A stretch of 24,632 bases of DNA from a virus, in the IMG/VR virus record IMGVR_UViG_3300032291_000320, positions 1-24,632 of that record. One strand, written 5' to 3'. The position numbers were made by a program, and so were the translations under genes. How positions within the stretch are numbered: the stretch's first letter is position 1; each line of letters begins with the position of its first letter. Positions 7,754 through 16,183 of this stretch are shown piece after piece. The notes under the pieces are model-generated. The model was not told the DNA's origin and did not search any database. It saw only the letters and a list, made by a program, of their open reading frames with translations.

Positions 7754-9412
7754 TTGTCTGACTCGTTCAACATTGGGGAACCACAGCGCGTTGCTATGGA
7801 AGTTGGTGGCAATAAGGAGCTTCTTGCGAAGCGTGCCAGCAATGGTACCATGAACCCAACAATAGCCGTGCTAGCCGGTATGTATATCGACTACATGAAA
7901 AAAGCACAGGCTATGGGGATGGGGCAACCGCCTACCGTAGCTCAGCAAGTTCTTGGCGGTCAGCCTCCTGCGCCCCCTGCGCCCCCTGCGCCTCCCGCTC
8001 CTCCTGCGGGTCTTGGTGCTACACCACAAGCTGCGGCTATGCCACCTGAGATGGGTATGCCTCCACAAGAAATGGCTCCTCCACAAGAAATGGCTCCCCC
8101 ACAAGAAATGCCTGCTCCGCAAGGTGAAATGCCAATGATGGCTGAAGGCGGCATGGTGCCTCCTTACGCTTCTGGCGGTGGCCTATCTGATGTTCCTGTG
8201 CCTGATGACATGTTCGATGAGCCACGCAATGGCGGCTTCGGTGACGGCTATGCAGGTGGCGGCATGGTTGCATTTGCTGCTGGCGGACGGACTGGGTACG
8301 AGGATTTCCGTAGAGCTATCATCGCGCAAGAAAGCAATGGCCGCTACGGTATCGCTAATGCTGAAGGCTCTGGGGCTATGGGTATCGGGCAGATTATGCC
8401 CGGGACTGCACGTGCAATCGCTAAGCGTATTGGACTTCCCTATCGCCCAGAGCTTCTCGCGGGTACTGATGAGGCGTCTCGTGAATATCAGGACGCCCTT
8501 ACCGCCGAAGCTACTAAAGAGGCGTTTGCCTATGGCAAGGGCGACCCACAACTTGCGGCTCAATACTATTTTGCTGGACCTAACAAAAAAGGCTGGGGTC
8601 CAAAGACACAAGAGTATGGTAGCGATGTGATGCGACGTCTGGGCAAGGAGGGAACTCCTATGCCGCGTGAAGCCGACACTAACACTGCCCAAGGTCGGGC
8701 TATGTCCCTCGAAGACCAACTCGCATTTTCTGACCGGCTGTTTAATAACCTTCCTCGTGAAGCTATGGAACGTGCAAAAGCAGCTACGCTTAAAAAACTT
8801 GACCCTGCATATATAGAAAAGCAAGAAAGGCTTAACGAAGCCGAAGCTATTACTGCGGCTGGTTTGGAACTAATAGCACCAGAAGAATACAGAGGGGAGA
8901 ATATCCTTGGGTCTATTGCAAAAGCAGTTAAGACCGGACTCAGTGCTTATGGAACCGGGAAGAAAGAACAGAAAGCCGCTGACAACGCAGCGATTCGTGA
9001 GCTTATGGAGTACGAAGAACTTGACCGTAAGACCGCTGTCGCTGCTTATGGATTTGGTATGGACGCCTACAAGCTTGGCGTAACGGCTGACCAAGCAAAA
9101 CGTGCACTAGCGTTCGACGAAAAGAAGCTTGCTACTACAGTCAGTGAAAATGCGCTTGATCGTGAAGTACAGATGGCTGCGGCTATGTACCGGGCACAAA
9201 ACCCGTCGGATTTTGATACTAAGTTTGCCATGTACCAGAAATCCTACCCCGGCGTTAGTGAGGTTGCTATACTTAAGCAGATGAAGACTGATGGCTTACT
9301 CGGTAGCAACCAAGCAGGTATGGCCGGACTAGTTGGTGTGGATGGCGAAATGGGTAGCGCGGGCGACGCTAATAGTGGTATGAGTATAGTTGGTTCCCGA
9401 CCCGTACAGTGA
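7754..9412 (+). CDS. Virion-associated lytic transglycosylase (SLT domain)
   Basis: This 552-aa protein probably cuts peptidoglycan during DNA entry. A Pro-rich stretch (~70-125) with PPAPP and PPQEMA repeats is followed by Gly/Met motifs (MAEGGMVPPYASGGG, YAGGGMVAFAAGGR) and then a soluble lytic transglycosylase domain at ~183-290. The domain has AIIAQESNGRYG, with catalytic Glu193 followed by Ser, then SGAMGIGQIMPGTAR (206-220) and LAAQYYFAGPNKKGWGPKTQ, matching the family's E-S, GxMQ-like and AYNAG-like positions. The C-terminal ~250 residues are helical and unassigned. Translation starts at TTG with a good ribosome site; the stop lies 8 bp before the giant polyvalent gene. No signal peptide is seen, which fits a particle-borne enzyme rather than an endolysin secreted at lysis, though a second role in lysis cannot be excluded. 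Confidence 0.88.
   Translation: MSDSFNIGEPQRVAMEVGGNKELLAKRASNGTMNPTIAVLAGMYIDYMKKAQAMGMGQPPTVAQQVLGGQPPAPPAPPAPPAPPAGLGATPQAAAMPPEMGMPPQEMAPPQEMAPPQEMPAPQGEMPMMAEGGMVPPYASGGGLSDVPVPDDMFDEPRNGGFGDGYAGGGMVAFAAGGRTGYEDFRRAIIAQESNGRYGIANAEGSGAMGIGQIMPGTARAIAKRIGLPYRPELLAGTDEASREYQDALTAEATKEAFAYGKGDPQLAAQYYFAGPNKKGWGPKTQEYGSDVMRRLGKEGTPMPREADTNTAQGRAMSLEDQLAFSDRLFNNLPREAMERAKAATLKKLDPAYIEKQERLNEAEAITAAGLELIAPEEYRGENILGSIAKAVKTGLSAYGTGKKEQKAADNAAIRELMEYEELDRKTAVAAYGFGMDAYKLGVTADQAKRALAFDEKKLATTVSENALDREVQMAAAMYRAQNPSDFDTKFAMYQKSYPGVSEVAILKQMKTDGLLGSNQAGMAGLVGVDGEMGSAGDANSGMSIVGSRPVQ
8060..8113 (+). repeat. Three 18-bp tandem repeats encoding PPQEMx
   Basis: Three codon-aligned copies of CCTCCACAAGAAATGGCT occur in a row; the third differs at two sites (CCC and CCT codons). 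They encode Pro-Pro-Gln-Glu-Met-Ala/Pro. Just upstream a shorter GCGCCCCCT series encodes PPAPP. Both form the flexible linker before the transglycosylase domain. Confidence 0.85.
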
Positions 9413-9420
9413 GGTAAGAC

Positions 9421-12400
9421 ATGCCCGACCGGATTTATTCTGTCCAATATAACGGGCGTATCTATGACGTTCGCGCCGCTGATACGGCTACCCCAGACCA
9501 AATCTTTTCGTATGTCCGTCAGCAAGCTGGCGGCAGTGGACCTCAAGGCCCAAAGGAAGAAGAGAACCTTCTTGAGAAAATCCCCGTTGTCGGTGGGTTG
9601 TTGGCCGGTGTTGCGGACATTCCGCTCAATGTTGTCTCTGGGTTGGCTAGTACGAGTAAGACCTTTACCGACGCGTTCGGTGCTGAGAACATGGCTTCCA
9701 ATGCACTTGAGACTGTAGCCGACTACGCAGAAAGCCTGACATCGGCTCAGTCACGCGAAGACGAGAAGACTGCCGCTGCTATCCGTAAGGCCGCAGAAGG
9801 TAAGGGTATCTGGGAAGAAGTCAAAGCCGCTGCGGAGTCGTTTACTGTTAATCCGCTTGACACGCTTGCTAGTATCACAGGCTCCGCGCTTCCATTCGCC
9901 GCTGCCGCTAGAGTAGGGGGTCCCGGACTTGCTCTTGGTCTTGGTGCTGTATCCGGTGCGGGTAACGTTAAAGGTGGTATCAGTGATGCCGTGTACGCAC
10001 GTGCGATAGAAGCTGGTGTACCCGACGCAGAAGCAAAAATCATGGCTGAAGAAGCTCAGGCTTATGGCGGTGAAAACCTTGATCAGATCGGTTTAGCCGG
10101 TGCGTTGGGTGCCATAGCCGGTGCTACAGGTTTTGATAAGGTACTTGGCCGTGCAATCGCCAAAAGTGCAGTCGAAGATGTCCTTGAGGACGTAGTTAAA
10201 AAAGAAGCCACACGCGGTCTCGCACGTCGTACGGTTACAGGGGCTGGGGCAGAAGCTATACCTGAAGCGGGTCAAGCTGGCCAAGAACGGTTTGCACAAA
10301 ATCTCGCCGAGCAACGCGCAGGATATGAGACTGATCTTATGGCTGGTGTGGCCGGTCAAGCTGCATTTGAAGGTCTAGCTGGCGGCGTCCTTGGTGGTAT
10401 CGGTGGTATACCGGGGAAGCCTACGCCGGGTCCTATTGCTACGGATGAAGAAATTGCTACGGACCTAGAGGGCTTTGAAGCTGATATCGCAGCCTCGGGT
10501 ATGCCGGAAGCGCAAGACCCCGTTATCCGTGCACGTGCTGCTGAGATTATGCAGATTGACTCTAGCGCCGACCCGATAGAGGCTATTGAGATAGCGGTAG
10601 CCGAACGAAACCGGCAAGCTGAACTTGACCAAACGGAGGAATCCGATGCTGCTGAAAGACTTGACGTTGGAGGAGGTGGGCCTGACGTTTCAGGTGTTGG
10701 CGGAGCAGATGCCGCTGCAGAAGCTGCCGGATCATCTGCAGATGTTGGACGAGGACCAGTGGGAGGAGTTGGCGTTTCTGCTGGACAACCTGTGGTTAAT
10801 GAAGGAGTTGTCGAGCCTACACTGAAGCCCGCATCAATTATCCCGCCCATCGAGGAAATCAGCCCACAAGCTAATATTGCTGAGCAGCTTGCACCTACCG
10901 TACAGCCCGCACCTGCTGCTACTGCACCGGCTGTAGAAGATGTTGCGCCTATCGCACCTGCACCTACACAGGTCGTGGAAGAAGCTGCGCCTACGCCGCT
11001 CCAACAAATCGCCAACATGAGCGATGGTGTTCAACGTGCACGGGCGATTAAAACGTATCTCACGGACCTTCAGGCTCAAGGCAGTGGGTTCGATCAGCTT
11101 CGGGTTGTACAAGATGCTATCGACGAATACCGCGCACTTACTGAGCCCCGCCGCGTTGAGCAACGTACCCGTAGGGAAGCCCGAAAAGACTTAAAGGCTG
11201 AAGAGGCTGCGCTTAACACCGTCGAAACTCAAATTGCCGAAGCCGCATCTACACCAGAACAAAAAGTTTCTGATATTGCTGGAACGCTGGAACAGAATAT
11301 TGCTGCACCTACTGAAGTAGTACCTGCTCCAGTTAGCACGCTACCACCTGAAGTACAGGCTGCGCAGGCTGAAGTTGACCAGAAAAACCCCGGCTTTGAA
11401 ATCCGTTATGACGAAGACAGCAAACGCCGCCGGTACTCGTACGGGCTCTCGGACGGCAAAATCCTATTCAGTTCGCCCAATCTCAACGCCGTTAAGAACC
11501 GTATCCTCGACGAGAAGCCGGTCCAGCCACAGAAAACTATCGACGGCGTTCCAGTCACGGTGGTGCCTGCGGGCGAAGCCAAGGGTATTAAACCACAGGT
11601 TAAGCGGGAAGCACCGCTTCAGATCGAGCCGCCGAGTATTGCTGGTAAGCTATCACCTGCTCAAGAAGAGCAGCAGAGCCTGCTCCTAGCTGAAATCGAC
11701 GAAGCCCGTAAAGCATTGCTAATTAACAACGCTGAGCGCACCGAGCTAGTGGAGATGCTTCGTACCCCGACAGGCAGAGACCTTGCGAGAAGCCGCGAGT
11801 GGACGCTTGCTACGGCAATTCAGAACGACATTAATAAGCTCAAGGACGAAGGCAGTGCACTACGGGGCGAGGAAAAAATACTCGCCAAAAAGCTAGGCCG
11901 CGATGTCCGTCTGGAACCAGAAGTAGATAAAGAAGGTAACGTCACCGAAGAACTAACTGCGGAAGAAACTGCGCTTGCGGAGAAGGTCGCGGACTTGAAG
12001 AAGCGCACCGAGACTCAGAACGACGCGTTATCAGCAGCTAAGTCTGGTATCTACAAGCGCACCCGCGAAAAGCTTGCGGAGCGTAAGGACACGCGCCAAA
12101 AACGCATCGCTCAACTTAAGCGTAACCGCGAAAAGGGTTTAATTAGCGAAGTTGTGTTTAGGCGTGAGATGGGCGAAGTGCGTCCCGAGCGTCCCATGTT
12201 CCGCAAGGGTAAGGGCAAAGCTACTGGTATCACGCTCGAAGAGCTTAACAACGCAGTCAAGGCTATCACGAGCCGCTGGGGTGCGCGTCTTGAACCTAAG
12301 ATGGTGCAGTCTGTTGCAGACCTCCCTGATGCTATCCGCAAAGAAATCGAGAAGCTTGGCCGTACCGATGCGTTTGGCTTCTATAAGGACGGCAAGGCGT

Positions 12401-15400
12401 ACCTGATTGCTGACAATATGAACGGCGTTGAGGACGTAGCGCCTACGCTCTACCATGAGGCTCTTGGGCACCTTGGTTTGCGTGAGCGATTCCGTGAAGG
12501 CTTGGATGCTGTCCTTGAAGACATCTACCGTACCAATAAGGGCGTAGCTGCACTGGCCGACAAGTTCCTTAGTGCGAACCAAGACCTATACTCGAAGGAT
12601 GAAAACCCTACTGCGCGTGCAGTAGAAGAAGTCCTTGCGTCTGCGTCGGAAGCAGGACCACTACGTGCAAGCCGGTTGGACAATTTGATGAAGTACATCA
12701 AGGACTTCGCTCGTAAGTACCTTGGCCTCGACTTGAAATTCAGCGACCGTGAGGTGCGCACCATCCTTGCTATGGCTCATGAACAAGCTCTCTCTGGTGA
12801 GGGAACTGTCATGGGTAGCTCGTCGATAATGTTTAAGACGCCTGAGCAAAATGAAGCTGACGAGAAGGTCGCAGACGCCGACGTAGCTGCGCAGGATACC
12901 ATCGAGAAACATGCTACAACAACAGCAGATCGAGTCGATATAAGAAACTCACGAAGCGTACTCGGGGGTATCGGCGACATAATCAAAGGTAAGACCCTCA
13001 AGAACTGGATGGGCGGGCTTATGAGCACGACTGCTTCGAGTGGGTGGATAGGCCGTGGAGGTCTTAAATTCATGCCGACGGATGGCGTGTTAGCTTACGC
13101 AAGAACAAAACTCTTCAAACCTACGGCAGATGCGCTTGAACAGGCTGTCGATGCTGCGGATAAAATGAATGGCACCCGCGCTGCCACACGCCGCCTGTTG
13201 AACAGGACGGCAGCCGACCTTAAGAATTACCTACTTAGTGATGCAGACCCTATAATAGTTAAAGGTGAGAAGCGGAAAGCGCTCCCCGTTGCCATGGACC
13301 ATGGCAACTACTACAACATAGACATGGTCAGCCTCATGGATGCCAAGTCTCGTGAAGATGCGTTTAAGACGGATCAAATCTGGCGTAGGTATACAAAGCT
13401 ACTGAAGGACCCTGACCTTACTCCCGCTAAGAAGAAGGAGTTCGAGGGTAAACTTGCTCAGCGGCAAGCCGAAATTGACGGTGCCTTGGATATTATAAGC
13501 AAACTATCTGCGCAGGGACGTGCTCTCTACAAGCGTATCCGCAACATGAACCGCGACATGCAACTGCGGCGTCAGTACCTGATGGACAAACGGATCGAAA
13601 ACCTACGTGATGCTGGGCTTTCCGAAGAGTCCATTTCCAAGATGGCTATTGCAATCCGGGCTGAGCAGGAGCGCCTGAACGATAAGGTTAATGCACCTAG
13701 CAAAGAAGACGCACACAAGGACTACCCTGATGTTCCGTTGGGTCTGTTCCACCGTGAATATTTTGCAAAGCGTCGCTATGGTAACTACTGGCTGCGCATC
13801 AAGAAAACTAAGTTTGGTGAACCTATCCTTAAGTTTTACGAGACCATGGCGGAGCGTGATGCCGATTGGGAAGCCGCTGCGGAAGAGTTTGGTCTCGACA
13901 AAGAAAACCAAAACCAACTGCAGATAGGTAACGACGTCGAGACGCAGTTGGGCGAAGACTTTGACGATGCAAACCCGTTCATGCAGGTGATAAACAAAAT
14001 CTCAGGTATTGATGTAGATACGTTCACGGAAGCTAAGAAAAACCAACTCCGCAACGATGTGTATCAGCTACACCTAATAAACACGCCGGAAGGGTCTGGA
14101 CGTAAGCAGTTTATTAAATCCAAGAACCGCCTTGGATGGAGTTCAGATGTCCTGCGCACGTTTGGCGCTACGGCTGAAGAGTATGCGTCGGATGTTGCTC
14201 GGTTACGCTATGTGCCTGAGATCGACCGTGCCCTTAACGCAGCTAAGAAGTCTATTGAGAGTGTCCCAGACACTGGGGAAGATGCTGAAGACCGGATTTC
14301 AATCTCCACCAGCGAGCGCTCTCTGGCCCTCGACTTTATAAAAACTATTCAAGATCGTATCAACGGTGAGATGGAGCCGCAACCAAACGGTCTCGCAAAT
14401 AAAATCGTCCCGTGGATGAACCAGCTTGCGTTCGTGTCGTTCCTAACTGCTCCGGCTACTGCACTTGTGCAGGTTACTGCTCTGCCTATGCGCGTAGCTC
14501 CTAACCTTTGGGGTAAGTACGGAATGGCAAACACAACTCGTGCCATGGGCCGGTATATGAACGTGTTCAAAAACGCCCCTAAGTTTGAGAGTAAGGCTAA
14601 AGGCGAGCGTAAGACGTTCCGTATCCCGACCCTTATGGAGTCGAACATCGTAAAGAACAGCAAGCGGCACCGTGACGCACTGACCCGTGCGACGAATGAG
14701 TACGGCCTGATTATGCCGCTGTCGGAATTTATTATGGGTGACAAGCGCACTTCGCAGGCTGGGCTAGAAAGCAATATATCGGAGATTCGTGAAAAAACCT
14801 ACGACGCTATGACGTACCTGTTCGATACGTCGGAGCAGTTGACCCGTGAAGTTGCGTTCATGGCCGCGTATGACCTTGAGTATAACAAGCTGGCCGACGC
14901 AGGTTTATCCCCTGAGGAACGGCAGAACAAGGCTGTTATCTCCGCCAAGGACACCGTGAACTACACGTTGGGTAACTATACCAACCTCAACCGGCCTCCC
15001 GTCATGAAGGGCAGTGAACTTGCCCGGGCTTTGTTCTTGTTTAAGCAGTACTCTGTTATCACCACGCGCTTCTTTGTGCAGGCAACGCGAGCTATCTTCG
15101 GTAAGAACACACCACCCGAAGAGCGCACTGCTGCTATGAAAGAAATGACAGGCGTCCTTGGTATGGGCTTCCTGATGGGCGGTGTGGTTGGCCTACCCCT
15201 CTACACACTAGGTATGATGACGCTTCAAGCGCTCCAAGACGCAACCGATGATGACGAAGATCGTAGGGAGCGGATGAAGAAGAACCCGCTAACTGCCGAC
15301 AGCGTCGAAATGCAGTTCCGCTACGAGTGGTTACCTGAGCACTTCGGTCAGCCTATGACTACTGCCGCTGATGGTAAGCAGATTAAACTAAGCGACATCA

Positions 15401-16101
15401 TCCTTAACGGTGCCGTGTCAGAAGCAACGGGCTGGAACTTCGGCTCTCGTGTGTCGCTCGACCTTGCAGGTATGTGGTTCCGTGCACCTAAGGACGCAGA
15501 CACGTGGGGCCAGACAGTCAACAACGCGCTGGTGGAGAACATCCCCGGTGCGTCCGCATCGCTCAATATTGTGTCCATGGGTGAAGAGATTGCCAAGGGC
15601 AACGTGCTTAAAGGTCTTGAGGTTGGTCTTCCAGCTATGGTCCGTGCACCGTTCAAGGCGTACCGGCTCAGCGAAGAGGGTGTGCGCACCCAGACAGAGA
15701 AGATTAAACTGAAGGCGGAAGAGCTAAGCAACGCCGAGATCATTGGTGCCGCACTAGGGTTTAACCCCACGCAGGTTGCAAAGGTGCAGCAGCAGAACCG
15801 TGACGTGCTGAACAGCACCAAGGACCTACAAACGCAGAAGAGCGATTTGCTCGGTGCTTACAAACGAGCGGTGCGCCGTATCCAGAACGGTGATGCAGAC
15901 GGGCAAGAGAAAGCACGTGAAGCGGTCAACGATATCATGGACTTCAATAAGAAGATTGGGAATCCGTACTACGGCATCTCCTACGCCAATATGTACAGGT
16001 CGTTGACTGGCTCTGCCGCAGAAGAAAAGTACGACATACAGGGTATGGGTCTTAACCAGATCGACTCGTACTACGCTGACCAGTTGCTTAACCCGAAATA
16101 A
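9421..16101 (+). CDS. Giant polyvalent virion protein with HEALGH metallopeptidase-like motif
   Basis: This 2226-aa protein is likely packaged and ejected with the genome, comparable in position and size to large internal virion proteins of podoviruses. The start ATG follows GAGGTAAG. Residues 1-35 form a small module (YSVQYNGRIYDVRAADTATP) like those at the front of polyvalent and gp16-type proteins. Gly/Ala-rich hydrophobic helices lie at ~55-80, 145-180 and 215-325. An acidic, Pro/Ala-rich linker covers ~380-530 and Lys/Glu-rich coiled-coil-like sequence ~560-920. APTLYHEALGHLGLRERF has its H-E-A-L-G-H at 1012-1017. Near the C-terminus are two more hydrophobic regions (~1661-1695, ~1910-1940) flanking RPPVMKGSELARALFLFKQY, resembling the PLxRFG/LPD38-type regions of large phage polyvalent proteins. 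The peptidase activity is unproven because the His spacing is one residue longer than HExxH. The frame is unbroken throughout. Confidence 0.85.
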   Translation: MPDRIYSVQYNGRIYDVRAADTATPDQIFSYVRQQAGGSGPQGPKEEENLLEKIPVVGGLLAGVADIPLNVVSGLASTSKTFTDAFGAENMASNALETVADYAESLTSAQSREDEKTAAAIRKAAEGKGIWEEVKAAAESFTVNPLDTLASITGSALPFAAAARVGGPGLALGLGAVSGAGNVKGGISDAVYARAIEAGVPDAEAKIMAEEAQAYGGENLDQIGLAGALGAIAGATGFDKVLGRAIAKSAVEDVLEDVVKKEATRGLARRTVTGAGAEAIPEAGQAGQERFAQNLAEQRAGYETDLMAGVAGQAAFEGLAGGVLGGIGGIPGKPTPGPIATDEEIATDLEGFEADIAASGMPEAQDPVIRARAAEIMQIDSSADPIEAIEIAVAERNRQAELDQTEESDAAERLDVGGGGPDVSGVGGADAAAEAAGSSADVGRGPVGGVGVSAGQPVVNEGVVEPTLKPASIIPPIEEISPQANIAEQLAPTVQPAPAATAPAVEDVAPIAPAPTQVVEEAAPTPLQQIANMSDGVQRARAIKTYLTDLQAQGSGFDQLRVVQDAIDEYRALTEPRRVEQRTRREARKDLKAEEAALNTVETQIAEAASTPEQKVSDIAGTLEQNIAAPTEVVPAPVSTLPPEVQAAQAEVDQKNPGFEIRYDEDSKRRRYSYGLSDGKILFSSPNLNAVKNRILDEKPVQPQKTIDGVPVTVVPAGEAKGIKPQVKREAPLQIEPPSIAGKLSPAQEEQQSLLLAEIDEARKALLINNAERTELVEMLRTPTGRDLARSREWTLATAIQNDINKLKDEGSALRGEEKILAKKLGRDVRLEPEVDKEGNVTEELTAEETALAEKVADLKKRTETQNDALSAAKSGIYKRTREKLAERKDTRQKRIAQLKRNREKGLISEVVFRREMGEVRPERPMFRKGKGKATGITLEELNNAVKAITSRWGARLEPKMVQSVADLPDAIRKEIEKLGRTDAFGFYKDGKAYLIADNMNGVEDVAPTLYHEALGHLGLRERFREGLDAVLEDIYRTNKGVAALADKFLSANQDLYSKDENPTARAVEEVLASASEAGPLRASRLDNLMKYIKDFARKYLGLDLKFSDREVRTILAMAHEQALSGEGTVMGSSSIMFKTPEQNEADEKVADADVAAQDTIEKHATTTADRVDIRNSRSVLGGIGDIIKGKTLKNWMGGLMSTTASSGWIGRGGLKFMPTDGVLAYARTKLFKPTADALEQAVDAADKMNGTRAATRRLLNRTAADLKNYLLSDADPIIVKGEKRKALPVAMDHGNYYNIDMVSLMDAKSREDAFKTDQIWRRYTKLLKDPDLTPAKKKEFEGKLAQRQAEIDGALDIISKLSAQGRALYKRIRNMNRDMQLRRQYLMDKRIENLRDAGLSEESISKMAIAIRAEQERLNDKVNAPSKEDAHKDYPDVPLGLFHREYFAKRRYGNYWLRIKKTKFGEPILKFYETMAERDADWEAAAEEFGLDKENQNQLQIGNDVETQLGEDFDDANPFMQVINKISGIDVDTFTEAKKNQLRNDVYQLHLINTPEGSGRKQFIKSKNRLGWSSDVLRTFGATAEEYASDVARLRYVPEIDRALNAAKKSIESVPDTGEDAEDRISISTSERSLALDFIKTIQDRINGEMEPQPNGLANKIVPWMNQLAFVSFLTAPATALVQVTALPMRVAPNLWGKYGMANTTRAMGRYMNVFKNAPKFESKAKGERKTFRIPTLMESNIVKNSKRHRDALTRATNEYGLIMPLSEFIMGDKRTSQAGLESNISEIREKTYDAMTYLFDTSEQLTREVAFMAAYDLEYNKLADAGLSPEERQNKAVISAKDTVNYTLGNYTNLNRPPVMKGSELARALFLFKQYSVITTRFFVQATRAIFGKNTPPEERTAAMKEMTGVLGMGFLMGGVVGLPLYTLGMMTLQALQDATDDDEDRRERMKKNPLTADSVEMQFRYEWLPEHFGQPMTTAADGKQIKLSDIILNGAVSEATGWNFGSRVSLDLAGMWFRAPKDADTWGQTVNNALVENIPGASASLNIVSMGEEIAKGNVLKGLEVGLPAMVRAPFKAYRLSEEGVRTQTEKIKLKAEELSNAEIIGAALGFNPTQVAKVQQQNRDVLNSTKDLQTQKSDLLGAYKRAVRRIQNGDADGQEKAREAVNDIMDFNKKIGNPYYGISYANMYRSLTGSAAEEKYDIQGMGLNQIDSYYADQLLNPK
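10635..10640 (+). promoter_or_regulatory. Internal Shine-Dalgarno site for the embedded ORF
   Basis: GGAGGA lies 5 nt before the ATG at 10646, inside the giant polyvalent gene and out of its frame. The match and spacing are as good as at the clearest gene starts in this window. In the main frame these bases encode Thr-Glu-Glu, so the site may also be there by chance. Confidence 0.55.
10646..10825 (+). CDS. Candidate embedded gene: 59-aa Leu-rich acidic protein overlapping the polyvalent gene
   Basis: This ORF lies wholly inside the 2226-aa gene in the +1 frame. It starts at ATG with GGAGGA 5 nt upstream; an in-frame TTG at 10625 would add 7 residues but lacks that site. The product looks like a folded helical protein, with LTLEEVGLTFQVLAEQMPLQ, then LPDHLQMLDEDQWEELAFLL and a terminal KELSSLH. 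It has 17 Leu, 2 Trp, 12 Asp/Glu and only 3 Lys. No membrane segment or known motif is seen. The main frame here encodes a Gly/Ala/Val-rich linker (DVGGGGPDVSGVGG and similar), the kind of permissive sequence where overprinting is tolerated. Caution: G-rich first codon positions of the main frame would themselves give many CTG, GAG and CAG codons in this frame. The function is unknown. Confidence 0.5.
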   Translation: MLLKDLTLEEVGLTFQVLAEQMPLQKLPDHLQMLDEDQWEELAFLLDNLWLMKELSSLH

Positions 16102-16133
16102 AAACCCCCCATCGGGGGAGGTCCGATGAGGGG
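16097..16133 (-). terminator. Rho-independent terminator of the minus-strand operon
   Basis: Read on the minus strand, CCCCTCATCGG (16133-16123) pairs with CCGATGGGGG (16115-16106) around a 7-nt loop with a single-base bulge, and TTTTTATT (16104-16097) follows almost at once. This is the classical hairpin plus U-tract. It lies 51 bp after the last minus-strand stop and touches the stop of the convergent polyvalent gene (its TAA is within the U-tract complement). On the plus strand no T-run follows, so I propose termination mainly for the minus-strand transcript. A competing shorter hairpin (16105-16109 with 16114-16118) is possible. Confidence 0.8.
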
Positions 16134-16183
16134 TAGAGAGGTATCAACCTTGCAAGGAGCAAAACTTGCGGGGGCACATATAC

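Noticed and set aside
8183-8824. 213-aa minus-strand ORF opposite the transglycosylase gene
   Set aside because: It overlaps the SLT domain coding frame entirely, and its product has no motif or sensible composition.
10356-11018. 220-aa minus-strand ORF opposite the polyvalent gene
   Set aside because: Its sequence is Ser/Ala/Gly/Pro low-complexity, as expected from the complement of the linker-coding frame; it has no convincing ribosome site and lies inside a clear plus-strand gene.
16134-16183. AAGGAGCAAA on the plus strand as a start for a further late gene
   Set aside because: No ATG/GTG/TTG-started ORF of meaningful length follows on the plus strand; the segment is the 3' untranslated region of the minus-strand operon.
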